Of a DNA stretch of 64,000 nucleotides, positions 24,244 to 33,590 are shown piece by piece (the stretch's first letter is position 1; the number at the start of each line of letters is the position of its first letter). Source of the DNA: Enterobacillus tribolii (GTDB taxonomy: Bacteria; Pseudomonadota; Gammaproteobacteria; Enterobacterales; Enterobacteriaceae); the NCBI RefSeq assembly GCF_003363015.1, contig NZ_QRAP01000001.1:171162-235161 (forward strand), written 5' to 3'. A program made the position numbers and the translations under genes. Under the pieces are notes generated by a model. It did not search any database. It had not been told where the DNA came from and saw only the letters and a program-made list of their open reading frames with translations.

Positions 24244-25872
24244 TTAAGGTTTGCGGCAGGCGGCCAGCGCATCCAGCGACGGATCGTACTCTTTCGTTTT
24301 AACGTTCATCATCGCCAGCACGGTATGGAACAGGTTGTCGTGCGAAAACGCCTGCGTTTTGCCCTGTTGCTTCAGGCAGTCCAGATTTACCCCGTTAGCC
24401 TGCATGTAGCCCTGTGACATCCATATTTCCATCGGGACGTGGGTTTGCTCCTCCGGGGCGAATTTATACGGCGTACCGTGCAGATAAAGCCCTTTCTCCC
24501 CCAGCGACTCCCCGTGATCGGAAACATAATACAGCGCGGTGTTGTAGTCCTTCTCGTACTCTTTCAGCTTTTGAATCGCCTGTGAGACGACGTAGTCCGT
24601 ATAGCGGATGGTATTGTCATAGGTGTTGACCAACTGCGCCTGGCTACAGTTCTCAATGTCGCTGCGCGGGCAGTCCGGGGTAAAGGTGCGGAACTCTGGC
24701 GGATAGCGTTTGTAGTAGGTCGGCCCGTGGCTGCCGATCAGGTGCAGTACGATGATCTTGTTTTTACCGTCGGCGGGAATTTTGTCGTCGAGGTTATTCA
24801 GCAGCACCTGGTCATAGCAGACGCTGCCGTTGCATAGGGTTTTGTCGCTGTCGGTCGGTACCAGCTCATGGGGAATGCGGTCGCAGGCGCCTTTGCAGCC
24901 TTCGTCATTGTCTTTCCAGAAGGCGGAAATGCCGGCCTTTTGCAGCACGTCCAGCAACCCCTCGCTGTTGTGCGCTTTATTATTGTCGAACTGGGTACGA
25001 GACATGTCGGAAAACATGCAGGGCACCGAAATGGCGGTGGCCGTGCCGCAGGAGCTGACGTTGGCAAAATAGACCAGATTATTTTCTTTGGCGGTAAAGG
25101 CGTTGGTCGGGCGTTCATAGCCGCCGAGCGACTGATTCTGGGCGCGGGCGGTTTCGCCCAGCACGATCACCATCAGGGTAGGTTTCTGCCCGGCTTTTTG
25201 TACCAGCGCGGCGTCATCGCCGATTTTCCTGAACGGCATTTTCTGCGTGAAATAGGTTTTGTGTACGTACTGAACCGTGCTGTAGAGATAGTTGGTCGGC
25301 ACGATTTCCAGGTTCAGCGTCCGGTTATTGCGGCCGACCGACGCATAATCCTGATAATACAGCGCGGCGATCAGCGCGATGACCAGCAGGGAAATCAGCA
25401 TGGAAAGCAGCCGCATGCCCAGCCGCATCAAAACGTTATGACCGTAAGTGACACGGGTGCGTATCAGCAGCAGCGCGGGAAGAACGCCGGTGAAAACGAT
25501 CCACAGTATGACGGAAAGGTTCAGGTAAGAATCGGCTTCCGCGCTGTTGGTTTCCAGAATGTTTTCAATCATGCCTTTATCGAAAATAACCTGATATTTC
25601 AGCATGGCATAGCTGGCAAACGCGCTGACGACCAAAATGAGGCAGAAGAACGGTTTAAATATCACCTTAAAACTAAACGGCGTAAAAACAAAGTTCAGGG
25701 CGGCCAGCAGTAATACCGGGATAGAGATGACGAACCCCAGTTTATATTCGCCTAACGCGCTCAGAATGCGCTGGAAATGCAGTAATATCGGCAGGTTGGG
25801 GATCAACGTGAAATAAAGCGCGAGCAAAATGGTCAGCGTTAAAAAACTGGCTTTCGGTGTAACGATACGCAA
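24244..25872 (-). CDS. eptA: Lipid A phosphoethanolamine transferase
   Basis: This 542-residue inner-membrane enzyme transfers phosphoethanolamine to lipid A phosphates, which lowers binding of polymyxin and other cationic peptides. Five N-terminal membrane helices (to about residue 180) are followed by the periplasmic alkaline-phosphatase-like domain. Metal and catalytic blocks are IVLGETARAQNQSLGGYERP, SSCGTATAISVPCMFSDM (Thr nucleophile region), HLIGSHGPTYY and YVSDHGESLGE, with paired cysteines as in EptA. The start appears to be TTG at 25872 with AGGAG upstream. A PmrA-type box stands about 100 bp upstream. Confidence 0.92.
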   Translation of the reverse strand: MRIVTPKASFLTLTILLALYFTLIPNLPILLHFQRILSALGEYKLGFVISIPVLLLAALNFVFTPFSFKVIFKPFFCLILVVSAFASYAMLKYQVIFDKGMIENILETNSAEADSYLNLSVILWIVFTGVLPALLLIRTRVTYGHNVLMRLGMRLLSMLISLLVIALIAALYYQDYASVGRNNRTLNLEIVPTNYLYSTVQYVHKTYFTQKMPFRKIGDDAALVQKAGQKPTLMVIVLGETARAQNQSLGGYERPTNAFTAKENNLVYFANVSSCGTATAISVPCMFSDMSRTQFDNNKAHNSEGLLDVLQKAGISAFWKDNDEGCKGACDRIPHELVPTDSDKTLCNGSVCYDQVLLNNLDDKIPADGKNKIIVLHLIGSHGPTYYKRYPPEFRTFTPDCPRSDIENCSQAQLVNTYDNTIRYTDYVVSQAIQKLKEYEKDYNTALYYVSDHGESLGEKGLYLHGTPYKFAPEEQTHVPMEIWMSQGYMQANGVNLDCLKQQGKTQAFSHDNLFHTVLAMMNVKTKEYDPSLDALAACRKP

Positions 25873-25977
25873 AAACGTAGCTCCTGAATATATGATTTTT
25901 TACGCGCATTCCCGCCTGGCATGCGGTGTGGGCGCTGATAAGGCTGGGCCTTCGGAAGGGAATCTTAGACAGGGAAG

Positions 25978-25994
25978 CTTAAGGCTGCATTAAG
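25978..25994 (-). promoter_or_regulatory. PmrA (BasR) box upstream of eptA
   Basis: On the minus strand this reads CTTAAT-GCAGC-CTTAAG, two half-sites spaced by five bases, which matches the PmrA consensus (YTTAAK-N5-YTTAAK). A TAAGAT -10-like element follows downstream at 25962-25967. It predicts induction of eptA by Fe(III), low pH or antimicrobial peptides through PmrAB. Confidence 0.8.
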
Positions 25995-26189
25995 ACAAGG
26001 AAGAATCAATAGGCGTAAAAATAACAGGGTTATTGACGGCGGAAAAATATAATTACCCCCGTTGTTATTCCGTAACGAATTTCCCGCCGGAATTCTGAGC
26101 AGGTTATTACGTTTATTATCTGCCGTAACAACTTGCCACATTTTTATCATTAAATATTTTATCTTCCCGCTTGAGTTTTTACTTACCGT

Positions 26190-26208
26190 AATGATAATCG
26201 ATATCATT
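26190..26208 (+). promoter_or_regulatory. Fur box upstream of efeUOB
   Basis: AATGATAATCGATATCATT is a 19-bp near-palindrome with strong likeness to the Fur consensus, 45 bases before the efeU ATG. It predicts repression by Fe-Fur. The rest of the eptA-efeU gap (25873-26252) holds the PmrA box and a small AATAAC/GTTATT dyad near 26021. Confidence 0.85.
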
Positions 26209-26252
26209 CTTTTTCGGCTTTTGCGCTGGCGGTAACTCCGCCGGGGAGATCT

Positions 26253-27086
26253 ATGTTCGTACCGTTTCTGATTATGTTCCGCGAAGGGCTGGAAGCCGCA
26301 TTAATCGTCAGCCTGATTGCCGGTTATCTGAAGCGTACCCAGCGTTCACAATGGCTTGGCGCAGTGTGGGTCGGCGTGATTGCGGCGGCGTTGCTGTGCC
26401 TGGGGCTGGGGATCTTCATCAATGAAACCACCGGCGAATTCCCGCAAAAACAGCAGGAACTGTTTGAAGGCGTGGTCGCCGTCGCGGCGGTATGCATTCT
26501 GACCTACATGGTGTTTTGGATGCGGCGGGTTTCCCGCTCGGTGAAGGCGCATCTGGAAGGGGCGATCGATCAGGCATTAAACGCCGGGCACCGTCAGGGC
26601 TGGGCGCTGGTGTTTATGGTGTTTCTCGCCGTGGCGCGCGAAGGGCTGGAGTCAGTATTTTTCCTGCTGGCGGCGTTTCAGCAGGATGTCGGCATCGCCG
26701 CGCCGATCGGCGCCATCGCCGGCCTGCTGTGCGCTTGCGCGGTGGGCATGCTGATTTACTGGGGCGGCGTGAAGCTGCATCTGGCGCAGTTTTTCAAGTG
26801 GACCAGCCTGTTCATTTTGTTCGTCGCGGCCGGGCTGGCGGCCGGGGCGATCCGGGCGTTTCATGAAGCGGGGCTGTGGAATCAGCTGCAGAGCGTGGCG
26901 TTCGATCTGAGCGGCGTACTGTCTACGCATTCCCTGGCCGGCACTCTGTTGGAGGGGCTGCTGGGCTATCAGGAAACGCCGAGCGTCAGCGAAGTCCTGG
27001 TCTATTTCCTGTATCTGATCCCGGCGCTGATTTTCTTTTTCCTGCCGTCCCGCGAGCGGGCGCTGGCGGGCAAAGCTGAACAATAA
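26253..27086 (+). CDS. efeU: EfeU ferrous iron permease (FTR1 family)
   Basis: This 277-residue protein has seven hydrophobic helices and two REGLE iron-binding motifs ([12 protein letters not shown] near residue 10 and [11 protein letters not shown] near 130), as in yeast Ftr1. It forms the inner-membrane channel of the EfeUOB system, which imports Fe(II) at low pH. The frame is complete, whereas in E. coli K-12 it is frameshifted. The GGGGAG before the ATG supports the start. efeO follows after 31 bp. Confidence 0.94.
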   Translation: MFVPFLIMFREGLEAALIVSLIAGYLKRTQRSQWLGAVWVGVIAAALLCLGLGIFINETTGEFPQKQQELFEGVVAVAAVCILTYMVFWMRRVSRSVKAHLEGAIDQALNAGHRQGWALVFMVFLAVAREGLESVFFLLAAFQQDVGIAAPIGAIAGLLCACAVGMLIYWGGVKLHLAQFFKWTSLFILFVAAGLAAGAIRAFHEAGLWNQLQSVAFDLSGVLSTHSLAGTLLEGLLGYQETPSVSEVLVYFLYLIPALIFFFLPSRERALAGKAEQ

Positions 27087-27117
27087 CCTCATTATCCGTT
27101 TCTCAGGGAGTCGTTTT

Positions 27118-28257
27118 ATGTCTCAACCGATCCTGCGCCGTAAGGCGCTGTATCTGGCGCTGTTTGCTGCGCCGGCATTTTTTGCGTTGCCGTTCTCCGC
27201 CGTCGCCGCGGACGATCTTCCTCAGGTTAAAATCAGCGTGAATGATAAACAGTGCGACCCGATGACGCTGAACCTGACGGCGGGGAAAACCCGCTTCACC
27301 ATCCACAATGACAGCCAGAAAGGGCTGGAGTGGGAGATCCTCAAAGGCGTGATGGTGGTGGAAGAGCGGGAAAACATTGCGCCGGGCTTCACGCAGAAAA
27401 TGACGGCGACGCTGGAGCCGGGTGAATATGACATGACCTGCGGCCTGCTCAGTAACCCGAAAGGCAAAATTATCGTGACGGCGGCGGGGGAGACGAAGTC
27501 CGCCAAGCCGGATGCGCTGTCGCTGGTGGGGCCGATTGCCGACTATAAGGTATACGTCATACAGGAAGTCAGCCAGCTGGTTGAACAAACCCGCGCCTTC
27601 ACCACGGCGGTGAAGAAGGGGGAACTGGCGCAGGCGCAAAATCTTTACGCGCCGGCCCGTCGCCACTATGAGCGCATTGAGCCTATCGCGGAGCTGTTTT
27701 CCGATCTCGACGCGCGTATCGACGCGCGCGAAGATGACTTTGAACAGAAAGCGCAGGATCCGCATTTCACCGGATTCCACCGCCTGGAAAAAGCCCTGTT
27801 CGGTGATAAGAGCACGGCAGGCATGGACAAAATGGCCGACGGCCTGATGAACGATGTTCTGGATCTGCAAAAACGTATCGGCATGCTGACCTTCCCGCCC
27901 AGTAAAGTGGTGGGCGGCGCGGCGGGTTTGATTGAAGAAGTCGCAGCCAGCAAAATCAGCGGCGAGGAAGATCGCTACAGTCGCACCGACCTGTGGGACT
28001 TTCAGGCCAACGTTGACGGCGCACAGAAGATCGTCGATCTGCTGCGTCCGCTGCTGGAAAAAGCCAATCCGGCCCTGCTGGGCAAGATTGACGTCAACTT
28101 CAAAAAAGTGGACGGCGTACTGGCGAAATACCGCACCAAAACGGGGTTTGAGCCGTATGACAAATTGAGCGATGCCGATCGCAATGCGATGAAGGGGCCG
28201 ATTACCGCGCTGGCGGAGGATTTATCCCAACTGCGCGGCGTGCTGGGGCTGGACTGA
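27118..28257 (+). CDS. efeO: EfeO periplasmic iron-uptake component
   Basis: This 379-residue protein has a Sec signal peptide (to about residue 33, SAVAA), an N-terminal cupredoxin-like domain (residues 34-125, with Cys and Met ligands around DMTCGLL) and a C-terminal imelysin/M75 domain with the HxxE motif in [11 protein letters not shown]. It is thought to bind iron and deliver it to EfeU. Length and domain order match E. coli EfeO. It is the middle gene of the operon. Confidence 0.95.
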   Translation: MSQPILRRKALYLALFAAPAFFALPFSAVAADDLPQVKISVNDKQCDPMTLNLTAGKTRFTIHNDSQKGLEWEILKGVMVVEERENIAPGFTQKMTATLEPGEYDMTCGLLSNPKGKIIVTAAGETKSAKPDALSLVGPIADYKVYVIQEVSQLVEQTRAFTTAVKKGELAQAQNLYAPARRHYERIEPIAELFSDLDARIDAREDDFEQKAQDPHFTGFHRLEKALFGDKSTAGMDKMADGLMNDVLDLQKRIGMLTFPPSKVVGGAAGLIEEVAASKISGEEDRYSRTDLWDFQANVDGAQKIVDLLRPLLEKANPALLGKIDVNFKKVDGVLAKYRTKTGFEPYDKLSDADRNAMKGPITALAEDLSQLRGVLGLD

Positions 28258-28264
28258 GGCGGAC

Positions 28265-29584
28265 ATGATGAACAGAAATGCCTGCCCGTTTCATACGCTG
28301 CTGGAGAAAGCCGGGCTGCGGAAAGCAGAGGCAAAGATGCAGCCTTCCCGCCGCCGTCTGCTGATGGGCGCCGGGGTGCTGGGCGGCGCGCTGGCGCTGG
28401 GTAACGCCACCGGGGCAGACGTGGGAACCCGGCCGCTGGCGACGGCGCCCGGGGGGCAGGGCGCACGCCGGCAGAAACAGCCGTTTTACGGCCGTCATCA
28501 GGCCGGTATCCTGACGCCGCAACAGGCATCGATGATGCTGGTGGCGTTTGACGTACTGGCGACCGATCGCGCGGAGCTGCAACGTCTGTTCCGTCTGCTG
28601 ACGGCGCGCATCGCGTTTCTCACCGGCGGCGGGCCGGCAGAGCAGGCCGACGACAAACTGCCGCCGCCGGATTCGGGCATTATGGGGCCGGAGATCTATC
28701 CGGATAACCTGACGATGACGGTTTCCGTCGGCGATTCCCTGTTTGACGAACGTTACGGCCTGGCGGCGCAGAAACCGCGTCGTTTGCAACGCATGACCCG
28801 CTTTCCCAACGATGCGCTGGACGCGGCGCAGTGCCACGGCGATCTGCTGTTGCAGATATGCAGCAACAGCGGCGACAGCGTGATTCATGCCCTGCGTGAC
28901 GTGATTAAACACACGCCGGACCTGCTCAGCGTGCGCTGGCGGCGCGACGGTTTTATCTCCGCCCATGCGGCGCAAAGCGCAGGCGAAGAGACGCCAATCA
29001 ACCTGCTGGGGTTCAAAGACGGTACGGCCAACCCCGACACCGGCGACGATGACCTGATGGCAGGCGTCGTCTGGGTCGGCGCCGGGCAGGATGAACCGGC
29101 GTGGACGCACGGCGGAAGCTACCAGGCGGTGCGTCTGATTCGTTTTCGCGTGGAGTTCTGGGATCGCACGCCGCTGCACGAACAGGAAAACATTTTCGGG
29201 CGCAACAAAGCCAGCGGCGCGCCGCTCGGCATGACCCGGGAACATGACGTCCCGGACTATGCGCGCGATCCGGACGGCAAAATCATTCCGCTCGACGCGC
29301 ACATCCGCCTGGCGAATCCGCGTACGCCGCAAACGCAGTCCAGCCTGATGCTGCGCCGGGGCTACAGCTATTCACAGGGCGTCACCGCCTCCGGTCAACT
29401 GGACATGGGGTTGCTGTTTGTGTGCTATCAGCACGATCTGGAGAAAGGCTTTCTGACCGTGCAAAAACGCCTTAACGGCGAAGCGCTGGAAGAGTACGTA
29501 AAACCGTTCGGCGGCGGCTATTTTTTCGCGCTTCCCGGCGTACCCGACGGCGAACATTATCTCGGGCAGGGCATGTTTGCCTGA
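28265..29584 (+). CDS. efeB: EfeB deferrochelatase / DyP-type peroxidase
   Basis: This 439-residue DyP-type haem peroxidase is exported by Tat ([19 protein letters not shown], twin Arg at about 29-30). The family GxxDG motif is visible in [10 protein letters not shown], with its distal Asp, and a conserved region with the proximal haem His follows ([20 protein letters not shown]). It oxidises periplasmic Fe(II) or substrates for the EfeUO pair. It follows efeO by seven bases. A GCGGGCAT/ATGCCCGC hairpin at 29591-29611 follows the stop. Confidence 0.95.
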   Translation: MMNRNACPFHTLLEKAGLRKAEAKMQPSRRRLLMGAGVLGGALALGNATGADVGTRPLATAPGGQGARRQKQPFYGRHQAGILTPQQASMMLVAFDVLATDRAELQRLFRLLTARIAFLTGGGPAEQADDKLPPPDSGIMGPEIYPDNLTMTVSVGDSLFDERYGLAAQKPRRLQRMTRFPNDALDAAQCHGDLLLQICSNSGDSVIHALRDVIKHTPDLLSVRWRRDGFISAHAAQSAGEETPINLLGFKDGTANPDTGDDDLMAGVVWVGAGQDEPAWTHGGSYQAVRLIRFRVEFWDRTPLHEQENIFGRNKASGAPLGMTREHDVPDYARDPDGKIIPLDAHIRLANPRTPQTQSSLMLRRGYSYSQGVTASGQLDMGLLFVCYQHDLEKGFLTVQKRLNGEALEEYVKPFGGGYFFALPGVPDGEHYLGQGMFA

Positions 29585-29682
29585 GCGCGGGCGGGCATTT
29601 CGGATGCCCGCTACCGCTTAATTTTCTAAAACTTTCTTCCGGGTAACATTTTTTTCTCAAAAACCTCGCGCGCCGCGCTAAA

Positions 29683-29700
29683 TTGTCATTATACTGACAT
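29683..29700 (+). promoter_or_regulatory. Pho box upstream of phoH
   Basis: TTGTCAT-TATA-CTGACAT is two 7-bp direct repeats with a 4-bp AT spacer, the exact PhoB layout, with one mismatch to CTGTCAT in each repeat. It lies 363 bp before the phoH start. E. coli phoH is a known PhoB target, which supports the reading. Confidence 0.72.
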
Positions 29701-29769
29701 CATCAAGCGGTAGTTTCCCCATCAAACGCAGGAGAGTATTGATTCCTGCGCAGTTTATGAGGAGCGCGG

Positions 29770-30015
29770 ATGAAAAAGTCCTTAGTTGGGCTGCTGCGAT
29801 GTAAACATCAATTTCTTCTCCCGGCTTTTTGTGGCGCATCCCGGCGCTGCGTATCTTCTTCACGGCACATTTCACTCTTTCACTCACTTTATCCCGATAT
29901 CAGTTTGCTCTACCGGTTCCGGCCGCGGGCGGCGTGCGTCGCGCCGTCGGTCATTAAACCTAACGTCTCAGGCGTAAACAGAGGGGGATTTCCGACATGT
30001 GAACTCAGCGGATAG
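29770..30015 (+). other. Possible translated leader upstream of phoH
   Basis: An 81-codon open frame starts with a strong Shine-Dalgarno (AGGAG, five bases from ATG 29770). It lies between the Pho box and phoH, in another frame. The product (MKKSLVGLLRCKHQFLLPA, Ser/Arg/Cys-rich) matches no family I know and may not be conserved. A hairpin with arms CGCAGGA and TCCTGCG (29727-29750) precedes it. It could be a regulatory leader or chance. Confidence 0.3.
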
Positions 30016-30062
30016 ACCGGCAATGAAACGATGAACGCAACCAAACTGTAAGGTGCCACACT

Positions 30063-30851
30063 ATGGGAAAACAGAAAGCTGTCATCAGAGCGCGTCGTGA
30101 GGCTAAACGTGTGATTAAACGCGAAAACCGCCATCAACGTTTGCGTGAGGAAGAGCAGGTGACTTCTCTGGTGCAAATGAGCGGCGTGGAAGCCATCGGC
30201 ATGGCGCGTGAAAAGCGGGATAACGCGCCGCTGGAAGCCAGAACGGAAGCACAGGCCAGATATTTGTCGGCATTAGAAACCAAGCAGTTAATCTTTGCCA
30301 CCGGCGAAGCCGGATGCGGCAAAACCTTTATCAGCACGGCCAGGGCGGCGGAGGCGCTGATTCATAAAGAGGTCGACAGGATTATCGTCACGCGGCCGGT
30401 GTTACAGGCCGATGAAGACCTCGGCTTTTTACCCGGCGATGTGACGGAGAAGTTCGCGCCGTACTTCCGTCCGGTGTATGACGTACTGAAGCGCCGGCTG
30501 GGCGCCTCGTTCCTGCAATACTGCCTGCGCCCGGAAATCGGGAAGGTGGAAATCGCCCCGTTTGCCTACATGCGCGGGCGGACGTTCGAAAACGCGTTTG
30601 TTATTCTGGATGAAGCACAAAATGTTACCGCCAGCCAGATGAAAATGTTCCTCACCCGGCTGGGGGAAAACGTCACGGTGGTGGTCAACGGGGATATAAC
30701 CCAGTGTGACCTGCCGACCGGCGTAAAATCGGGCCTCACGGACGCGCTGCAACGCTTTTGTGAGGATGAAATGGTCGCCATTATTCGTTTTGAAGCCGGG
30801 GATTGCGTGCGTTCGGCACTGTGCCAGCGCGCCCTGCATGCTTATTACTGA
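30063..30851 (+). CDS. phoH: PhoH, phosphate-starvation-inducible ATPase
   Basis: This 262-residue cytoplasmic P-loop protein has a basic N-terminus (MGKQKAVIRARREAKR), Walker A GEAGCGKT near 84, RPVLQADEDLGFLPGD and the Walker B region FVILDEAQNVTASQMK. This matches E. coli PhoH closely. The cellular role is unclear; family members may be RNA helicases or ribonuclease partners. The efeUOB-phoH order is as in E. coli. Confidence 0.94.
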   Translation: MGKQKAVIRARREAKRVIKRENRHQRLREEEQVTSLVQMSGVEAIGMAREKRDNAPLEARTEAQARYLSALETKQLIFATGEAGCGKTFISTARAAEALIHKEVDRIIVTRPVLQADEDLGFLPGDVTEKFAPYFRPVYDVLKRRLGASFLQYCLRPEIGKVEIAPFAYMRGRTFENAFVILDEAQNVTASQMKMFLTRLGENVTVVVNGDITQCDLPTGVKSGLTDALQRFCEDEMVAIIRFEAGDCVRSALCQRALHAYY

Positions 30852-30872
30852 CGTTCGTCAGCGCGTCTTCAG

Positions 30873-30900
30873 GAGTCGCCCGCGGGCGACTCTGCTTTTT
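30873..30900 (+). terminator. Rho-independent terminator after phoH
   Basis: Arms GAGTCGCC (30873-30880) and GGCGACTC (30885-30892) with a CGCG loop are followed by TGCTTTTT. The fimbrial operon converges on it from the right. Confidence 0.9.
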
Positions 30901-30958
30901 CCCGGCAACGGCAAGCTTAACGCCGCTATGCTGCAATTCCGGGACATATTTATGACAC

Positions 30959-31690
30959 TTACTTTGTCAGTGAAACGCTGCCCTGCGTAATCAGGCCGCT
31001 GTCGTCGACTACCGCGTAATTCAGGCCAGATGCAGAGGCGGGTAACGGCGCGAGCAGGGGAAGTTCCTGACTGCCGCCCGGCGGCAACATCAGATCCCGC
31101 AAAACCGGCGTATCACCGTCGCTCAGGCGGTTGAACGTCACGTAATACGGTGACGGATTGCTGATGCGCAGCCGATCCTGGGTACTGCCGACGCGGCTGA
31201 AGCGCATCGACTTCAGCGCCTCCGAAGATGGCCCCTTCAGGGCGTGCGGGCGGTAAAACAGCTTAAACTTCAGCAACAGCGAGACATTCAGCTCAGGCTT
31301 CCCGGTGTTCAGCTCTTTACCGGTTTTCGGCGATAAGATCTGTACGTTGAGCCAATACAGCCGTTCGGTGCCGGCGTTTTTTTGCCCGATAGCGCTGTTA
31401 ATCAGGCGGATGCTGCGGTTAGTGTGCGCATCCATTTTGAAGATGCTGGGGTAGGTGATAACCGGCGAACCTTTAAACCCGGCGTTGCTGTTAAGCGCGC
31501 CGTCGTCAACCCAGGCCTGTACCACGACCGGATAGTCATTCCGGTTGGATAACAGAAAGCTTTGCTCACGATTCGCGTCATCGAATACGACGCGTGAGGC
31601 GTCGAACTGGACGTTGGCCTGCGCCATTCCCGATGCCAGCAGGAAAAAGCACAGTAAACCCTGAATAATCGCAGACTTTATCATCATCAA
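30959..31690 (-). CDS. Fimbrial chaperone (second, distal)
   Basis: This 243-residue PapD-like periplasmic chaperone has a signal peptide (ending GMAQA), an Ig-like fold with QSFLLSNRNDYPVVVQAWVDD, the FRYP-like RLYWLNVQI segment, and KFKLFYRPHAL with the conserved Lys/Arg. It is the last gene of the operon, 16 bp after the adhesin. The operon already has another chaperone behind the pilin, so this one may serve the tip adhesin. Confidence 0.9.
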   Translation of the reverse strand: MMMIKSAIIQGLLCFFLLASGMAQANVQFDASRVVFDDANREQSFLLSNRNDYPVVVQAWVDDGALNSNAGFKGSPVITYPSIFKMDAHTNRSIRLINSAIGQKNAGTERLYWLNVQILSPKTGKELNTGKPELNVSLLLKFKLFYRPHALKGPSSEALKSMRFSRVGSTQDRLRISNPSPYYVTFNRLSDGDTPVLRDLMLPPGGSQELPLLAPLPASASGLNYAVVDDSGLITQGSVSLTK

Positions 31691-31705
31691 CCTGTCTTGT
31701 TTGCG

Positions 31706-33076
31706 TCACTGAACCTGAATAACGACCTGGGCCGTGGCTTTGATTTTCCCGGTAGTAACGGTTTTACCCGGTAATTTCATCAGCGTAGCCGTTAAATTTT
31801 TAGTGTAGAAGGTGATGCCATTCAGGGTCGACCCCTGTTCGGTCGCATCAAGTACCGGATACCAGCCGGCAGTTTCACCTGTCCCGTAGCCCCCTAATGC
31901 GGTCAGCAGGGTCAGCGCCTTTGAGTTTTTGTCGCTGATGCGGATCCCCACACCGGTAGCGATATTCGGGTCGGTATCATAACCGTCGGAAAGCAGGTAG
32001 TTTACGCCGCCATTGGGGGTGCCAAACCCTTCCGCAAAGGCAGATATAGCGTTTTCCGTATTCACCAGAATCCCCATGGCGGTCTGGCTGGCCGCCGTGC
32101 CGCTGACGAAGGCGGTGAGACCACTGTTAGCCGGTGCGCCGGTCTGACAGAAAAACTGAATCTGGATTGGCGCCTGGCGGGTGACGTTCTGATTCAGCTC
32201 GGCGACCGAAATAATGGGAAACGTTACGTTGGGCGTCACGTTCGACACCAGGCAGGTCGCGCTGCGGCGGATGGTAATACGTTTATGGAGGCTGATCGCG
32301 CCGGGCCAGTAATCATGCCAGCCGTTATACTTCGTCGCCGAATCTGCGCCAACTTCAAGGTTGGTGCTGCGGGTACCCCCTTTAAAGGCGATATAGGCTG
32401 CGGGCTGGGACCAGTCATACTGACCGGAGGATGTGAGCCCGCTACTGTTGTTAAGCCGGATCAGTTCGGTGCGGACGCCGCTGAAGTTTTTAGCCTTAAC
32501 CAGGATCCAGCCCTGAGAATCCTTATCCAGATTGGTCAGCTCGCGGGCCTTCCAATAGCGCGAGAAATATTCCCCGGTGTTCGTGTTTGTGATACGAATC
32601 CCCATCCCCTGATAACGGGTACGGTAGGTTTCGGGAATGCCCTCGGTGGCGCCGTCGTCATGCATGCCGGCGTAGGTTGAATCGCCGTTGGTGGCGTAAT
32701 ACTCATACAACCCCTTGGCGGCTTCATCGGCAGTACAGCGGAACAGAACTTGTTCCGGGGTAAAGGTGACGTCTCCCAATTCGTAAAATGATGAACTGCC
32801 GCTGGCGATTACGGTTCCCGAGGGCTGAAAGGCCAGGCTGTTAATGTTGATCACCAACGGCAGGCCGCCGCTTCCGCCTGCGCTGTCAGCTGCACCGCCC
32901 CAGGTGCCGAAGGTGCCTTTGCCCGGCTCAACGTAGTTATTGGCTGTTGATGCAGGGAGCGAGGTGTAGCTGACCCGGTAGCACTGCGCTGCCGCGCTGC
33001 TTGCATAAGACGCTGCCCCAATAACCAATAAGGTCATTGTGTGCTTGAGTGAAATCCGTCGGTGGTTGTAATACAT
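31706..33076 (-). CDS. Fimbrial tip adhesin
   Basis: This 456-residue protein has an N-terminal signal (to about SSAAAQ) followed at once by CYRVSY. Its large N-terminal lectin-like domain extends to about residue 270. A C-terminal pilin domain ends in beta-strand text (KATAQVVIQVQ) that can accept a chaperone strand. Cysteines lie in both domains. I chose ATG 33076, which has GAGGG seven bases upstream, over one at 33106. The gene lies where adhesins do, after the usher. A broken second copy precedes it. Confidence 0.83.
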   Translation of the reverse strand: MYYNHRRISLKHTMTLLVIGAASYASSAAAQCYRVSYTSLPASTANNYVEPGKGTFGTWGGAADSAGGSGGLPLVININSLAFQPSGTVIASGSSSFYELGDVTFTPEQVLFRCTADEAAKGLYEYYATNGDSTYAGMHDDGATEGIPETYRTRYQGMGIRITNTNTGEYFSRYWKARELTNLDKDSQGWILVKAKNFSGVRTELIRLNNSSGLTSSGQYDWSQPAAYIAFKGGTRSTNLEVGADSATKYNGWHDYWPGAISLHKRITIRRSATCLVSNVTPNVTFPIISVAELNQNVTRQAPIQIQFFCQTGAPANSGLTAFVSGTAASQTAMGILVNTENAISAFAEGFGTPNGGVNYLLSDGYDTDPNIATGVGIRISDKNSKALTLLTALGGYGTGETAGWYPVLDATEQGSTLNGITFYTKNLTATLMKLPGKTVTTGKIKATAQVVIQVQ

Positions 33077-33152
33077 ATTTCCCTCTGAACATATCATTAC
33101 TGGCATTGCATCAACGGTTCTTCACCGTCCTGATCGCTATGCCGATACAGCA

Positions 33153-33590
33153 TCATTGAACCTGAATAATGACCTGTGCCGCAGCCTTGATTTTCCCGGT
33201 GGTCATCTCTTTACCCGGCAATTTTTTCAGGGCGGCGGTCAGGTTTTAGTGTAATACGTAAACCCGTTAACGGTGGAAACGGAGTCCGCGCTCAGCAGGT
33301 TAAGCACCTTTACATTCTTGTCGCTGATTTGAATTTCTGCGCCGGTGGCAATGTCAGGCCCGGTACCGTAACCATCGTTTCAGTGAATGCGTTACTGCCG
33401 CTGGCGATAATGGTCCCTTCGGGCTGGAAGGCCAGGCTGTTGATATTGACTACCGCCGGCAGCGCACGGTGTAACTGACGCGGTAGCATTCCGCCAGCGC
33501 GCCGCCCATATAAGAACGTGCGCTCGGCGCCAGCATCGGCAGCACCCGGCGGGAAATCGGTGACATTACTTACCCCCTTTTGCATACGGT
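33153..33590 (-). pseudogene. Collapsed duplicate of the adhesin gene
   Basis: The plus-strand text at 33153-33250 is a diverged copy of the 3' end of the next gene (compare 31706-31800). At 33380-33470 it repeats the part coding NSLAFQPEGTIIASGS, against NSLAFQPSGTVIASGS in the intact adhesin. Most of the middle is missing and the frame is broken more than once. It is a remnant of a tandem adhesin copy between usher and adhesin, overlapping the usher end by about 20 bp. Confidence 0.8.

Noticed and set aside
29910..30176. Minus-strand ORF over the phoH start
   Set aside because: It overlaps the conserved phoH 5' end and has no family features.
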